The notes below the pieces were generated by a model. That model was not told where the DNA came from, did not search any database, and saw nothing but the letters and a program-made list of their open reading frames with translations. The position numbers were made by a program, and so were the translations under genes. Of a DNA stretch of 64,000 nt, positions 46,276 through 56,130 are shown piece after piece (the stretch's first letter is position 1; every line of letters starts with the position of its first letter). This DNA is from Cherax quadricarinatus. Lineage: Eukaryota; Arthropoda; Malacostraca; Decapoda; Parastacidae. The DNA is taken from NCBI RefSeq assembly GCF_038502225.1, contig NW_027195396.1, forward strand, positions 62,001 through 126,000. The letters are read 5' to 3'.

Positions 46276-46462
46276 TCTTGATACATTATTATTATTATAA
46301 TCAAGGGGGAAGCGCTAAACCCGGAGGATTATACAGCGCCTGGGGGGGGGGGGGATATGTGGAAGGCATTCAGGCTTAATTCGGGGAACTGGAGCACAGA
46401 TCCAATTCCCTAAATCAAGAGCCCCTCACCAACATCAAGGAACCTTCCTTGAGGGGAATCTT
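46276..46462 (-). mobile_element. Retroposon sharing its 3' end with the I-type LINE
   Basis: On the minus strand it ends TTTAGCGCTTCCCCCTTG followed by (TAA)n. This parallels the end of the LINE at 9521 (GGGTTTAGCGCTTAG then TAA-rich). The body (CAGGCTTAATTCGGGGAACT and a poly-G tract) has no coding sequence, so it may be a SINE or a non-coding fragment. Confidence 0.55.
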
Positions 46463-46589
46463 GATACAGAAAAAGTTGTTGATAAAACAGATGACACTTC
46501 AATACCCTTGTTTGTTTGGCAGTGTTCCTATATGCTGTACTCCTCCTAAAAGCTATATAGTCCTCTTGTACATGATGTGGACGTACAGG

Positions 46590-46950
46590 GTGCATCCACT
46601 ATAAAACAATCTCCTTATAGGATGAGTTCTAAGAAGCACCCAGCACTGAGGAAAGAAGTCGACTTTCTGCCACCGTATGGGTTGATAAAACTCAGTAAAG
46701 GTACTTGGGCTTCACGCTGCATATTAGTTCCCAAACCTGATGGTAGTTTTAGGAGGGCGTACTGATTATTATCACTCCCATGCATTGATAACCTTATTGA
46801 TGTGTCGGGGATTTTGCACGTTAGCTGATTAGATTTGAGACATCTCTGCCTTCACTGTTCAAGATGGACTCTTCATCTATCTAGTCACACCATTGGGCAT
46901 GTGCGAGAAGGCATCTTAATTCCAGTGCCTGATAAATGAGTTGACTGCCA
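46590..46950 (+). pseudogene. Gypsy-like RT fragment, decayed
   Basis: + strand: TIKQSPYRMSSKKHPALRKE, VDFLPPYGLIKLSKGTWASR and CILVPKPDGSFRRAY, then stops; LPCIDNLIDVSG is still visible. It is a different lineage from the copy at 42665. Confidence 0.75.
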
Positions 46951-47439
46951 CTTTGTTTAAATGTGTGTTTTCATTTTCCCTGTCTGACACTGTGCTGCTC
47001 ACAGCTGTTTTGCGCATTTTGCTCTTTGGTGAACTGGTCACTCTACTGTTCAAGTTTTGTTTATTTTGTCTGTTGGTCAGACGTTAGGCTACAGTATTTA
47101 TGGATGGTCTTGCCAAACACACTACGCACATATATATTACTTATTTCAGTACTTTCGAGTGCAGTGCCGTACAGGTACTCGCCAGATATATTTGATCATT
47201 AAGTATATAAAATGTACAGTTTTCCAGCTAAACTGCTAAACACTCAGTTTAAATATAATGCACAGAAATATATAGTATTCATAAATAAGTTAGTGACATT
47301 ATACATCTAGTGGAGACTAATTCCATCATCATTAAGTTTATCAGTAAATATTCTTACCTTCAGACATAACTTTTGTTTGATAAAAGTTCTCAAACTAATA
47401 TTTGTTGATTATTATTTACCCAGATTTTAACCCGTGATG
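46951..47439. other. Intron 3, unassigned sequence
   Basis: No recognisable coding or repeat structure. Confidence 0.4.
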
Positions 47440-50400
47440 TAATAATAATAATATTTATAAAACTGGGATGCTTGAATGTGCGTGGATGTAGTGCGGATGA
47501 TAAGAAACAGATGATTGCTGATGTTATGAATGAAAAGAAGTTGGATGTCATGGCCCTAAGCGAAACAAAGCTGAAGGGGGTAGGGGAGTTTCGGTGGGGG
47601 GAAATAAATGGGATTAAATCTGGAGTATCTGAGAGAGTTAGAGCAAAGGAAGGGGTAGTAGTAATGTTGAAGGATCAGTTATGGAAGGAGAAAAGCGAAT
47701 ATGAATGTGTAAATTCAAGAATTATGTGGATTAAAGTAAAGATTGGATGCGAGAAGTGGGTCATAATAAGCGTGTATGAACCTGGAGAAGAGAGGAATGC
47801 AGAGGAGAGAGAGAGATTTTGGGAGATGTTAAGTGAATGTATAGGAGCCTTTGAACCAAGTGAGAGAGTAATTGTGGTAGGGGATCTGAATGCTAAAGTA
47901 GGAGAAACTTTTAGAGAGGGTGTGGTAGGTAAGTTTGGGGTGCCAGGTGTAAATGATAATGGGAGCCCTTTGATTGAACTTTGTATAGAAAGGGGTTTAG
48001 TTATAGGTAATACATATTTTAAGAAAAAGAGGATAAATAAGTATACAAGATATGATGTAGGGCGAAATGACAGTAGTTTGTTGGATTATGTATTGGTAGA
48101 TAAAAGACTGTTGAGTAGACTTCAGGATGTACATGTTTATAGAGGGGCCACAGATATATCAGATCACTTTCTAGTTGTAGCTACACTGAGAGTAAAAGGT
48201 AGATGGGATACAAGAAGAATAGAAGCATCAGGGAAGAGAGAGGTGAAGGTTTATAAACTAAAAGAGGAGGCAGTTAGGGTAAGATATGAACAGCTATTGG
48301 AGGATAGATGGGCTAATGAGAGCATAGGCAATGGGGTCGAAGAGGTATGGGGTAGGTTTAAAAATGTAGTGTTAGAGTGTTCAGCAGAATTTTGTGGTTA
48401 CAGGAAAGTGGATGCGGGAGGGAAGAGGAGCGATTGGTGGAATGATGATGTAGAGAGAGTAGTAAGGGAGAAAAAGTTAGCATATGAGAAGTTTTTACAA
48501 AGTAGAAGTGATGCAAGGGGGGAAGAGTATATGGTGAAAAAGAGAGAGATTAAGAGAGTGGTGAAGCAATGTAAAAAGAGAGCAAATGAGAGAGTGGGTG
48601 AGATGTTATCAACAAATTTTGTTGAAAATAAGAAAAAGTTTTGGAGTGAGAATAACAAGTTAAGGAAGCCTAGAGAACAAATGGATTTGTCAGTTAAAAA
48701 TAGGAGAGGAGATTTATTAAATGGATGGAGGGAATATTTTGAGGAATTCTTAAATGTTGATGAAAATAGGGAAGCTGTGATTTCGTGTATAGGGCAAGGA
48801 GGAATAACATCTTGTAGGAGTGAGGAAGAGCCAGTTGTGAGTGGGGGGGAAGTTCGTGAGGCAGTAGGTAAAATGAAAGGGGGTAAGGCAGCCGGGATTG
48901 ATGGGATAAAGATAGAAATGTTAAAAGCAGGTGGGGATATAGTTTTGGAGTGGTTGGTGCAATTATTTAATAAATGTTTGGAAGAGGTTAAGGTACCTAG
49001 GGATTGGCAGAGAGCATGCATAGATCCTTTGTATAAAGGCAAAGGGGACAAAAGAGAGTGCAAAAATTATAGGGGGATAAGTCTGTTGAGTATACCTGTT
49101 AAAGTGTATGGTAGAGTTATTATTGAAAGAATTAAGGTTAAGACAGAGAATAGGATAGCAGATGAACAAGGAGGCTTTAGGAAAGGTATGGGATTTGTGG
49201 ACCAGGTGTTTACAGTGAAACATATAAGTGAACAGTATATAGATAAGGCTAAGGAGGTCTTTGTGGCATTTATGGATTTGGAAAAGGCGTATGACAGGGT
49301 GGATAGGGGGGCAATGTGGCAGATGTTGCAGGTGTATGGTGTAGGAGCTAGGTTACTGAAAGCAGTGAAGAGTTTTTACGAGAATAGTGAGGCTCAAGTT
49401 AGAGTATGTAGGAAAGAGGGAAATTATTTCACAGTAAAAGTAGGCCTTAGACAAGGATGTGTGATGTCACTGTGGTTGTTTAATATATTTATAGATGGGG
49501 TTGTAAGAGAAGTAAATGCGAGGGTCTTGACAAGAGGTGTGGAGTTAAAAGATAAAGAATCACACATAAAGTGGGAGTTGTCACAGTTGCTCTTTGCTGA
49601 TGACACTCTGCTCTTGGGAGATTCTGAAGAGAAGTTGCAGAGATTGGTGTATGAATTTGGTAGGGTGTGCAAAAGAAGAAAATTAAAAGTGAATACTGGA
49701 AAGAGTAAGGTTATGAGGATAACAAAAAGATTAGGTGATGAAAGATTGGATACCAGATTGGAGGGAGAGAGTATGGAGGAGGTGAATGTATTCAGATATT
49801 TGGGAGTGGACGTGTCAGCGGATGGGTCTATGAAAGATGAGGTGAATCACAGAATTGATGAGGGGAAAAGGGTGATCAGTGCACTTAGGAGTCTGTGGAG
49901 ACGAAGAACTTTGTCCTTGGAGGCAAAGAGGGGAATGTATGAGAGTATAGTTTTACCAACGCTCTTATATGGGTGTGAAGTATGGGTGATGAATGTTGCA
50001 GTGAGGAGAAGGCTGGAGGCAGTGGAGATGTCATGTCTGAGGGCAATGTGTGGTGTGAATATAATGCAGAGAATTCGTAGTTTGGAAGTTAGGAGGTGCG
50101 GGATTACCAAAACTATTGTCCAGAGAGCTGAGGAAGGGTTGTTGAGGTGGTTCGGACATGTAGAGAGAATGGAGCGAAACAGAGTGACTTCAAGAGTGTA
50201 TCAGTCTGTAGTGGAAGGAAGGCGGGTTAGGGGTCGGCCTTAGAAAGGTTGGAGGGAGGGGGTAAAGGAGGTTTTGTGTGCAAGGGGCTTGGACTTCCAG
50301 CAGGCATGCGTGAGCGTGTTTGATAGGAGTGAATGGAGACAAATGGTTTTTAATACTTGACATGCTGTTGGAGTGTGAGCAAAGTAACATTTATGAAGGG

Positions 50401-50620
50401 GTTCAGGGAAACCGGCAGGCCGGACTTGAGTCCTGGAGATGGGAAGTACAGTGCCTGCACTCTGAAGGAGGGGTGTTAATGTTGCAGTTTAAAAACTGTA
50501 GTGTAAAGCACCCTTCTGGCAAGACAGTGATGGAGTGAATGATGGTGAAAGTTTTTATTTTTCGGGCCACCCTGCCTTGGTGGGAATCGGCCAGTGTGAT
50601 AAGAATCAAAAAAAAATTTA
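47440..50620 (+). mobile_element. Family C (RTE-like) LINE, nearly intact copy C6
   Basis: Begins at a short (AATAAT)n run and TTATAAAACTGGGATGCTTG, carries one long ORF and ends with a 3' UTR (AAGACAGTGATGGAGTGAAT) and an A-rich tail near 50620. It is the best copy of the family present as relics at 9346, 12900, 14789, 25566, 31590, 34735 and 61067. Confidence 0.9.
47472..50243 (+). CDS. APE endonuclease-reverse transcriptase of LINE C6, 923 codons
   Basis: Non-LTR polyprotein. Endonuclease (residues about 1-240): LNVRGCSADDKKQMIADVMN, VMALSETKLKGVGEFRWGEI, VIVVGDLNAKVGETFREGVV and GATDISDHFLVVATLRVKGR. RT (about 460-760): GGKAAGIDGIKIEMLKAGGD, YRGISLLSIPVKVYGRVIIE, EQGGFRKGMGFVDQVFTVKH, FMDLEKAYDRVDRGAMWQML, VGLRQGCVMSLWLFNIFIDG and the catalytic LLFADDTLLLGDSEEKLQRL. 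The C-terminal domain has LLRWFGHVERMERNRV. A single TAG at 50241 ends the frame, and the family sequence continues in frame (KGWREGVKEVLCARGLDFQQ), so one nonsense change separates this from a full-length product. The first codon is TTG, so the true start is upstream or lost. Confidence 0.9.
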   Translation: MNVRGCSADDKKQMIADVMNEKKLDVMALSETKLKGVGEFRWGEINGIKSGVSERVRAKEGVVVMLKDQLWKEKSEYECVNSRIMWIKVKIGCEKWVIISVYEPGEERNAEERERFWEMLSECIGAFEPSERVIVVGDLNAKVGETFREGVVGKFGVPGVNDNGSPLIELCIERGLVIGNTYFKKKRINKYTRYDVGRNDSSLLDYVLVDKRLLSRLQDVHVYRGATDISDHFLVVATLRVKGRWDTRRIEASGKREVKVYKLKEEAVRVRYEQLLEDRWANESIGNGVEEVWGRFKNVVLECSAEFCGYRKVDAGGKRSDWWNDDVERVVREKKLAYEKFLQSRSDARGEEYMVKKREIKRVVKQCKKRANERVGEMLSTNFVENKKKFWSENNKLRKPREQMDLSVKNRRGDLLNGWREYFEEFLNVDENREAVISCIGQGGITSCRSEEEPVVSGGEVREAVGKMKGGKAAGIDGIKIEMLKAGGDIVLEWLVQLFNKCLEEVKVPRDWQRACIDPLYKGKGDKRECKNYRGISLLSIPVKVYGRVIIERIKVKTENRIADEQGGFRKGMGFVDQVFTVKHISEQYIDKAKEVFVAFMDLEKAYDRVDRGAMWQMLQVYGVGARLLKAVKSFYENSEAQVRVCRKEGNYFTVKVGLRQGCVMSLWLFNIFIDGVVREVNARVLTRGVELKDKESHIKWELSQLLFADDTLLLGDSEEKLQRLVYEFGRVCKRRKLKVNTGKSKVMRITKRLGDERLDTRLEGESMEEVNVFRYLGVDVSADGSMKDEVNHRIDEGKRVISALRSLWRRRTLSLEAKRGMYESIVLPTLLYGCEVWVMNVAVRRRLEAVEMSCLRAMCGVNIMQRIRSLEVRRCGITKTIVQRAEEGLLRWFGHVERMERNRVTSRVYQSVVEGRRVRGRP

Positions 50621-50689
50621 GTTCAGAATAATTAATCCCCCCAAAATTAAAAACTGCAACTTATTGCAAAGCCAGGAACAGGTTAGATG

Positions 50690-50945
50690 CTAGAATGATA
50701 TCAGTAGGCTGACCTAGTATTCTTTGGTATGTCTATGCTAATAGTTGTCGCAGTTATAACATCGTATTTGCATGTAATCATAGTTTTGTTGCCTTTCATG
50801 ATGGGGGGGGTAGGGTGCCTTGATGCTGGTGACTGCCTACGATTATGAGGAATTTCAGCTGCCCTTCTCTTCCTAGGATCATATTCTATTACCGCTCTTT
50901 TCCCCATTTGATGTAGGGCCTCTACTTTATTACTGTCCACTTGTG
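50690..50945 (-). pseudogene. Possible gag fragment next to dynein exon 4
   Basis: The minus-strand frame has EALHQMGKRAVIEYDPRKRR, and in another frame RCYNCDNY followed by HRHTKE, resembling a CCHC zinc knuckle. It ends about 12 bp before the exon acceptor. The assignment is weak. Confidence 0.3.
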
Positions 50946-50956
50946 CATGATTACAG

Positions 50957-51216
50957 ATGGCCTCTGCTAGTTGATCCTGACGACCAGGGCACACGGTGGA
51001 TACAGCAGCACGAAGCCCCAAATGGCCTGGAAGTTATCCAGGAACAAGACTTTGATAAGATAATTCCCCAGGGACTGGGTGGAGCACGGGTGACCGTGTT
51101 ACAGGACGCTCTTACTCGCTGTGTGCCAAAGGGTCAGCCACTCTTGCTGCTCGACCTGTCAGGAGATCCACCACCTAACATGACAAACATAATCAACCGC
51201 ATCACGACTGAAGAAG
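50957..51216 (+). CDS. Dynein heavy chain exon: AAA5 core
   Basis: 260-bp exon between TTACAG at 50956 and GTAAAA at 51217. With exon 3 it reads HSVKWPLLVDPDDQGTRWIQ, then QHEAPNGLEVIQEQDFDKII, ARVTVLQDALTRCVPKGQPL and LLLDLSGDPPPNMTNIINRI. WPLxxDPxxQxxxWI is the best conserved dynein motif in this region. The following segment corresponds to LExAIxxGxPVLLENVGExLDP of typical axonemal chains, but is divergent (LLLLDLSGDPPPN), which hints at a fast-evolving paralogue. It ends in phase 1 (first base of a Gly codon if the next exon begins with G). Confidence 0.92.
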
Positions 51217-51664
51217 GTAAAATTTGAAATTTCTCTCAGAGACGCTGTTAGAATTTATGCACATGGATCAAGGTTAACGAATGAATAGGTAAAAATCTAA
51301 GTTAATAAATAATGAACAAATGGCTGATTTAGAATGCTATGATCGATTATGGGATTTTAATTACGCCTTTGATGAATAAGACACGTGTAACACTGAGATG
51401 TTTTTATTGCCCAGTTATGATGCCAAAGTGTTGCACATGTGTCTTATTCATTAAAACTGTAGCTGTTATACTAATGACGTAATGATAATGTCATATTTGC
51501 TGAATTTAAATCATTAATATGCAAATATTACCAATACACCTTTTCCTGTATATAACGGTATGACAGAGCTCCTCTTCAGCTCTCATCACCAACCACGTTT
51601 TTTACAACAACATAGTAGGCAGTGTGAATGATGTTAGAATTACTAAGCTCAAATACTGTCCTGT
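51217..51664. other. Start of dynein intron 4
   Basis: A partially duplicated segment surrounds GATGAATAAGACACGTGTAA (51373) and ACATGTGTCTTATTCATTAA (51436), an imperfect inverted repeat. No further exon recognised. Confidence 0.5.
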
Positions 51665-53535
51665 CCTGAGTACATAAGAACATAAGAAAGAAGGAACGCT
51701 GCAACAGGCCTACTGACCCATGCAGAGCAGGTCCATGCATCCCCCCGGATTAGACCAATGACGCCCCCCTGGATTAGCCCAATGACCCACCCAGTCTGGT
51801 CACCTCCACTCAAGGATGGAGCACTGCACCAGACCCAGCAACACAAGCTAGTCATGTCCAACTCACACCCACCCACACCCACTCATGTATTTATCTAACC
51901 TATTTTTAAAACTACACACCGTTTTAGCCTGAATAACTGTACTCGGGAGTTTGTTCCACTCATCCACAACTCTATTACCAAACCAGTGCTTTCTTAAATC
52001 CTTCTGGAATCTGAATTTTTCCAACTTGAAACCATTGCTGTGAGTCCTGTCTTGACTGGAAATTTTCAGCACACTATTTACAACCCCTTTATTTAATCCT
52101 GTTTTCCATTTATACACCTCGATCATATCCCCCCTAATTCTACGCCTTTCGAGAGAGTGCAGATTCAGGGCCCTCAGTCTATCATCATAGGGAAGATTTC
52201 TGATACATGGGATCATCTTTGTCATCCTCCTCTGTACGTTTTCCAGAGCATTTATATCCATTCTGTAATACGGTGACCAGAACTGAGCAGCATAGTCTAA
52301 ATGAGGCCTAACCAAGGATATATAGAGTTGAAGAACAACCTGAGGACTTCTATTATTTATACTTCTTGATATGAAGCCAAGAATTCTGTTAGCTTTATTG
52401 TGAACACTAATGCACTGTTGTCTTGGTTTTAGAGTACTGCTAACCAGAACTCTTTAATCCTTTTTGCAATCAGTAGTATTAAGATCTACATTATTTAGTT
52501 TATATGTGGCATGGTTATTTAACTGTCCAACATTTAGAACTTTGCATTTGTCAATATTAAATTGCATCTGCCACTTCTCTGACCATTGCATCAGTCTATT
52601 CAAATCATCCTGGAGTGCTCTAGTGTCCTCATTAGAAAGTATTGGACTGCCTAAATTGGTGTCATCAGCAAATTTGCATATGTCGCTATTTATTTCCTCA
52701 TTTATGTCGTTTATGTAAATTGTGAACAACAACGGGTCCAACACTGACCCCTGAGGAACACCACTTGTGACGTGCCCCCATTCTGATTTCTCTCCATTTA
52801 TGCAAACTCTCTGCTGTCTATTTTTCAGCCATGCCTCTACCCAGGAAATTTTTTTTCCTATTTCGTGTGCCTTAATTTTCCTCAATAGCCTCTGGTGTGG
52901 AACTCTATCGAAAGTCTTACTGAAGTCCATATACACAATATCGTATTCATTACCATGATCTACCTCCTCAAACACCTTAGTGAAAAAAGTTAGTAAATTC
53001 GTAAGACAGGAATGCCCCTTTGTAAAACCGTGTTGAGATTCATTAATCAATCTCTGCTTGTCAAGATGGCTATGAATTGCTTCGGCAATTATTGATTCCA
53101 TAAATTTTCCCACTATGGAGGTAAGGCTTATTGGTCTACAGTTCGAATCCAAGGACCTGTCACCTGCCTTGTAAATAGGCATTACATTGGCCATTTTCCA
53201 CTTATCAGGCACTATGCCAGTTTGTAGTGATATGTTAAAAAGATTAGCCAAAGGTATGCTAAGTTCCTCTTTACATTCCTTTAACACCCTTGCAAACAGA
53301 TCATCAGGGCCTGGGGATTTGTTAGGTTTTAGTTTCTCTATTTGTCTGAGGACCATGTCACTAGCTACCGCAATCGTATATAGTTTATTATCATCCTGTT
53401 CTACATAATCTATTATTTCAGGAATATTGCTAGTATTTTCCCGGGTGAAAACTGAGATGAAGTAGGTATTTAGAATTTCACACATATCCTTATCACTGTC
53501 AGTGATCTGACCATTGTAGGACTGTGGATAAACTG
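51665..53535 (-). mobile_element. CR1-like LINE (family E), 5'-truncated
   Basis: A minus-strand RT and C-terminal domain followed by a 3' UTR. The end carries the repeated octamer-like TTCTTATGTTCTTATGT (51671-51690), a tail style seen in CR1 elements. The endonuclease is missing. Confidence 0.85.
51863..52315 (-). CDS. CR1-like LINE E, C-terminal domain
   Basis: Minus strand: VRPHLDYAAQFWSPYYRMDI, LENVQRRMTKMIPCIRNLPY, DDRLRALNLHSLERRRIRGD and KHWFGNRVVDEWNKLPSTVI. It belongs with the RT at 53593-52454. One nonsense codon near 52454 (KKD then stop, where KKDLGVLV is expected) separates the two, and the frame continues through it. Confidence 0.85.
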   Translation of the reverse strand: MVRPHLDYAAQFWSPYYRMDINALENVQRRMTKMIPCIRNLPYDDRLRALNLHSLERRRIRGDMIEVYKWKTGLNKGVVNSVLKISSQDRTHSNGFKLEKFRFQKDLRKHWFGNRVVDEWNKLPSTVIQAKTVCSFKNRLDKYMSGCGWV

Positions 53536-53593
53536 ACACCCGTGTATAGTTCACTACATTTAGTAAAGGAAATGTTTCGGGCCAGAAGTACAA
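52454..53593 (-). CDS. CR1-like LINE E, reverse transcriptase
   Basis: The element starts around VYPQSYNGQITDSDKDMCEI (the first residues belong to flanking sequence). RT motifs: PDDLFARVLKECKEELSIPL, SNCRPISLTSIVGKFMESII, SQHGFTKGHSCLTNLLTFFT, VYMDFSKTFDRVPHQRLLRK, HVTSGVPQGSVLDPLLFTIY and the catalytic FADDTNLGSPILSNEDTRAL. AFD is TFD in motif A, and GPLLF is DPLLF. It ends at a single in-frame stop. Confidence 0.87.
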   Translation of the reverse strand: MYFWPETFPLLNVVNYTRVSVYPQSYNGQITDSDKDMCEILNTYFISVFTRENTSNIPEIIDYVEQDDNKLYTIAVASDMVLRQIEKLKPNKSPGPDDLFARVLKECKEELSIPLANLFNISLQTGIVPDKWKMANVMPIYKAGDRSLDSNCRPISLTSIVGKFMESIIAEAIHSHLDKQRLINESQHGFTKGHSCLTNLLTFFTKVFEEVDHGNEYDIVYMDFSKTFDRVPHQRLLRKIKAHEIGKKISWVEAWLKNRQQRVCINGEKSEWGHVTSGVPQGSVLDPLLFTIYINDINEEINSDICKFADDTNLGSPILSNEDTRALQDDLNRLMQWSEKWQMQFNIDKCKVLNVGQLNNHATYKLNNVDLNTTDCKKD

Positions 53594-53876
53594 AAGAAAC
53601 TGTACATGGCAGACTGTTCAGTAAACATCGTGAACAGTACACAAGTGTCTTTATCCACATCTTCTCGGAATTATTATATCATTCGGTTTTATTACAGCAG
53701 TTTTAAAATAAGTTCCATTTTATTTAGTATTAATCTGCCCAAAATATAATGCATACCCAATGCTTTTCTAAGTAATATCGTTAACCATTGGGTATTGTGT
53801 GATAAATGGTTTGAAAAACCGACAAGTTGAAGATTGAGACACTTATTCAACATATGGGAATCTTTATTCAAGAAAC

Positions 53877-53902
53877 GTTTCGCCACACAGTGGCTTCATC
53901 AG
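53877..53902 (-). ncRNA. Hammerhead ribozyme-like core
   Basis: Minus strand: CTGATGA, stem GCCAC-TGT-GTGGC, GAAAC. This is the canonical CUGAUGA form, closer to consensus than the copies at 35806 and 36233. Confidence 0.5.
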
Positions 53903-54252
53903 TCCAATACAAAGTAGAAAGGTGTAAGGAGAGGAGGAGTTTGAGGAAATCAGTCCATCAGCCTGAAGTCGATGTGTTCAGTCCATCAGTCTTATAGAAT
54001 GTACAGCATAGGGCCGTAGACGTGACTTATATACTGTATTCAGGTGATGAGAAGCAGGAGAAGGCGGGGTCATAGTGGTACCATCCACTAGTCGAAGTAG
54101 GTCTTCATCCAAAGGTTGGACAAGTGTTGAAGAATTTTTTGTAACAAGATCCCATGATGCTGCAGTGTCTGACAGTGATGAATGGTTTGAAAAACCGACA
54201 AGTTGAAGATTGAGACACTTATGCAACATATGGGAATCTTTATTCAGGAAAC

Positions 54253-54278
54253 GTTTCGCCACACAGTGGCTTCATCAG
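54253..54278 (-). ncRNA. Hammerhead ribozyme-like core
   Basis: The same minus-strand core in the second direct repeat. Confidence 0.5.
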
Positions 54279-56048
54279 TCTAATACAAAGTAGAAAGGTG
54301 TAAGGAGAGGAGGAGTTTTAGGTAATCAGTCATGGTAAATAAAAAGTAAATTTATTTACAGTTACTGAAAGACTGCTATACACACAAAAAAAATCAGAGA
54401 CTAGGGGGATACTTGAGGGAAAAAATAATCCAGACAAATTGATTTTCGAGGCAGAAATGGTGTAAACAGGATCCTGCAACAGAAACCATGGCTAAAGAAC
54501 TCATCAAAATACCAGTGAGTGTATCTCAACTATGACAGAACACGAACAGAACGATGGAATCTGAGAGAATACAAAGGCACAAGGGACAGGAAAGAGAGAC
54601 AAGGATAGAACCAGCAAACACAACCATCAGCACAGCCACCCACAGAATAATGTCAGTCCCTAATGTCCCACCACCACCAAACAAATGAACCCAAAAAACC
54701 CACACTCCACACTCACAGAACCCATCACTAGCACAATCCCCACCTCCACAGCAGCCTCCCATAGCATCCTATCAGGTCTCCTACTACTCCATCCCCCACA
54801 GTCTCCCTAAATACCGTACTGGAGGTATGGTACACAAACGAATGGAAAAACAATTGTGAGGAGTGAAAATATCTTGGAAGCATTTTCAGATATCATAGAA
54901 CTTACATATAAAAAGCTCATAGGAATGATAACAAACACGATCTTTCCAAAGGAAAGACAGAGGGAACAGAGGCAGAGGAGGAGTTGTGATGCATATAAAA
55001 AACAGTGGAGCTTTGAGGAATTACAGGGATGCAAGGGACTACATAGTAGGGACACTTTGAATTGGGAACCCCAAGATAATTATTGCAGTGATGTACATAT
55101 CACCACAGAATAGCAGAAGGCCAAGACAACAGTACAATGAGAGCTAAAGAGCAATGGTGGATACACCAGCTGAGTTGGCCAGAAGGCCCAATATGGATCG
55201 GGGAAAGTTAATAATTGTTGGTGATTTCAGTCACAAGGAGATTGAGAGAGAAAACCTGGAACCACAAGGAGGATCAGAAATGTGGAGAGCTAAGATGATG
55301 GAGGTGGCACTGTTGGAAAACCTCATGCATCAACCTTGAGCAGTTCAGACATTGGGGATATCACATAAAAAAGGCCCCGTGGAGCTAGTGATCACGTGAT
55401 CCAGAGCTTCGAATACGCTGTAGAGTTAACATTGAAGAGTGAAGCAGCATGAGAAAGACTAGAGAAGCCAAACTACAAAATAGGGGACTACGCAGGCATG
55501 AGGAAATTCCTGCAGGAGTTCCAGCAGTAAAGAGAAATGGAGGGAATGACATTAAATAAAATGATGGAATATGTGACCGCAAAGTGCAGGGAGGCAGACG
55601 AGAGGGTCGTACCCAAGGGCAACAGAAACAATGAGACAAGCAAAAGGAGCCCTTGGTTCACCGAAAGAATTAGAGAGGTCAAAACTGTGCTAGAATGTGG
55701 AGAAAGTATAGAAGACAATGGCCCCAGGAAAATAAGGAGATGAGCCAAAAAGATAGAAAGCTAGGAGAGTGAATTGGGATTTTTTTCCTACACTGTCTGT
55801 GCACCGGGTGTAGGTTTTCTTTAACAGCACGAGAAACAAATATGCATGGATAAGGAGGGAGTCACAGTGGCAATACGAGAGTGATAAAGCATCGAAAGCC
55901 ACATCTGACTCAAAGATGTTGTAGAGCCATATCAGGAGGAAAAGAACAGTCAATAATCAGTAATCAGCCCGCCGAGAAAGGAAGGAGGGGAGCCCTCCAG
56001 AAATGACCAGTGGGTGTGTGAAAGGCTCAGCAAGAGATTTAAGGAGAA

Positions 56049-56066
56049 ACACACACACACACACAT

Positions 56067-56126
<60 letters not shown>

Positions 56127-56130
56127 GCGC
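56049..56130. repeat. (AC)n microsatellite inside or between LINE B4 parts
   Basis: AC run ending CGCGCG. It replaces the region between the endonuclease linker and the RT PQGS motif. Confidence 0.95.

Larger units (their letters stand above)
53805..54335 (-). mobile_element. Penelope-type terminal repeats in direct orientation
   Basis: Two copies (about 53805-53965 and 54180-54335) of a repeat starting TGGTTTGAAAAACCGACAAG and containing GAAACGTTTCGCCACACAGT, with a unique stretch between. The middle has TGCAGTGTCTGACAG, also seen beside the Penelope copy at 36140. No coding part is present. Confidence 0.75.

Noticed and set aside
48398..49063. 221-codon minus-strand frame
   Set aside because: Shadow of the family C LINE ORF on the opposite strand.
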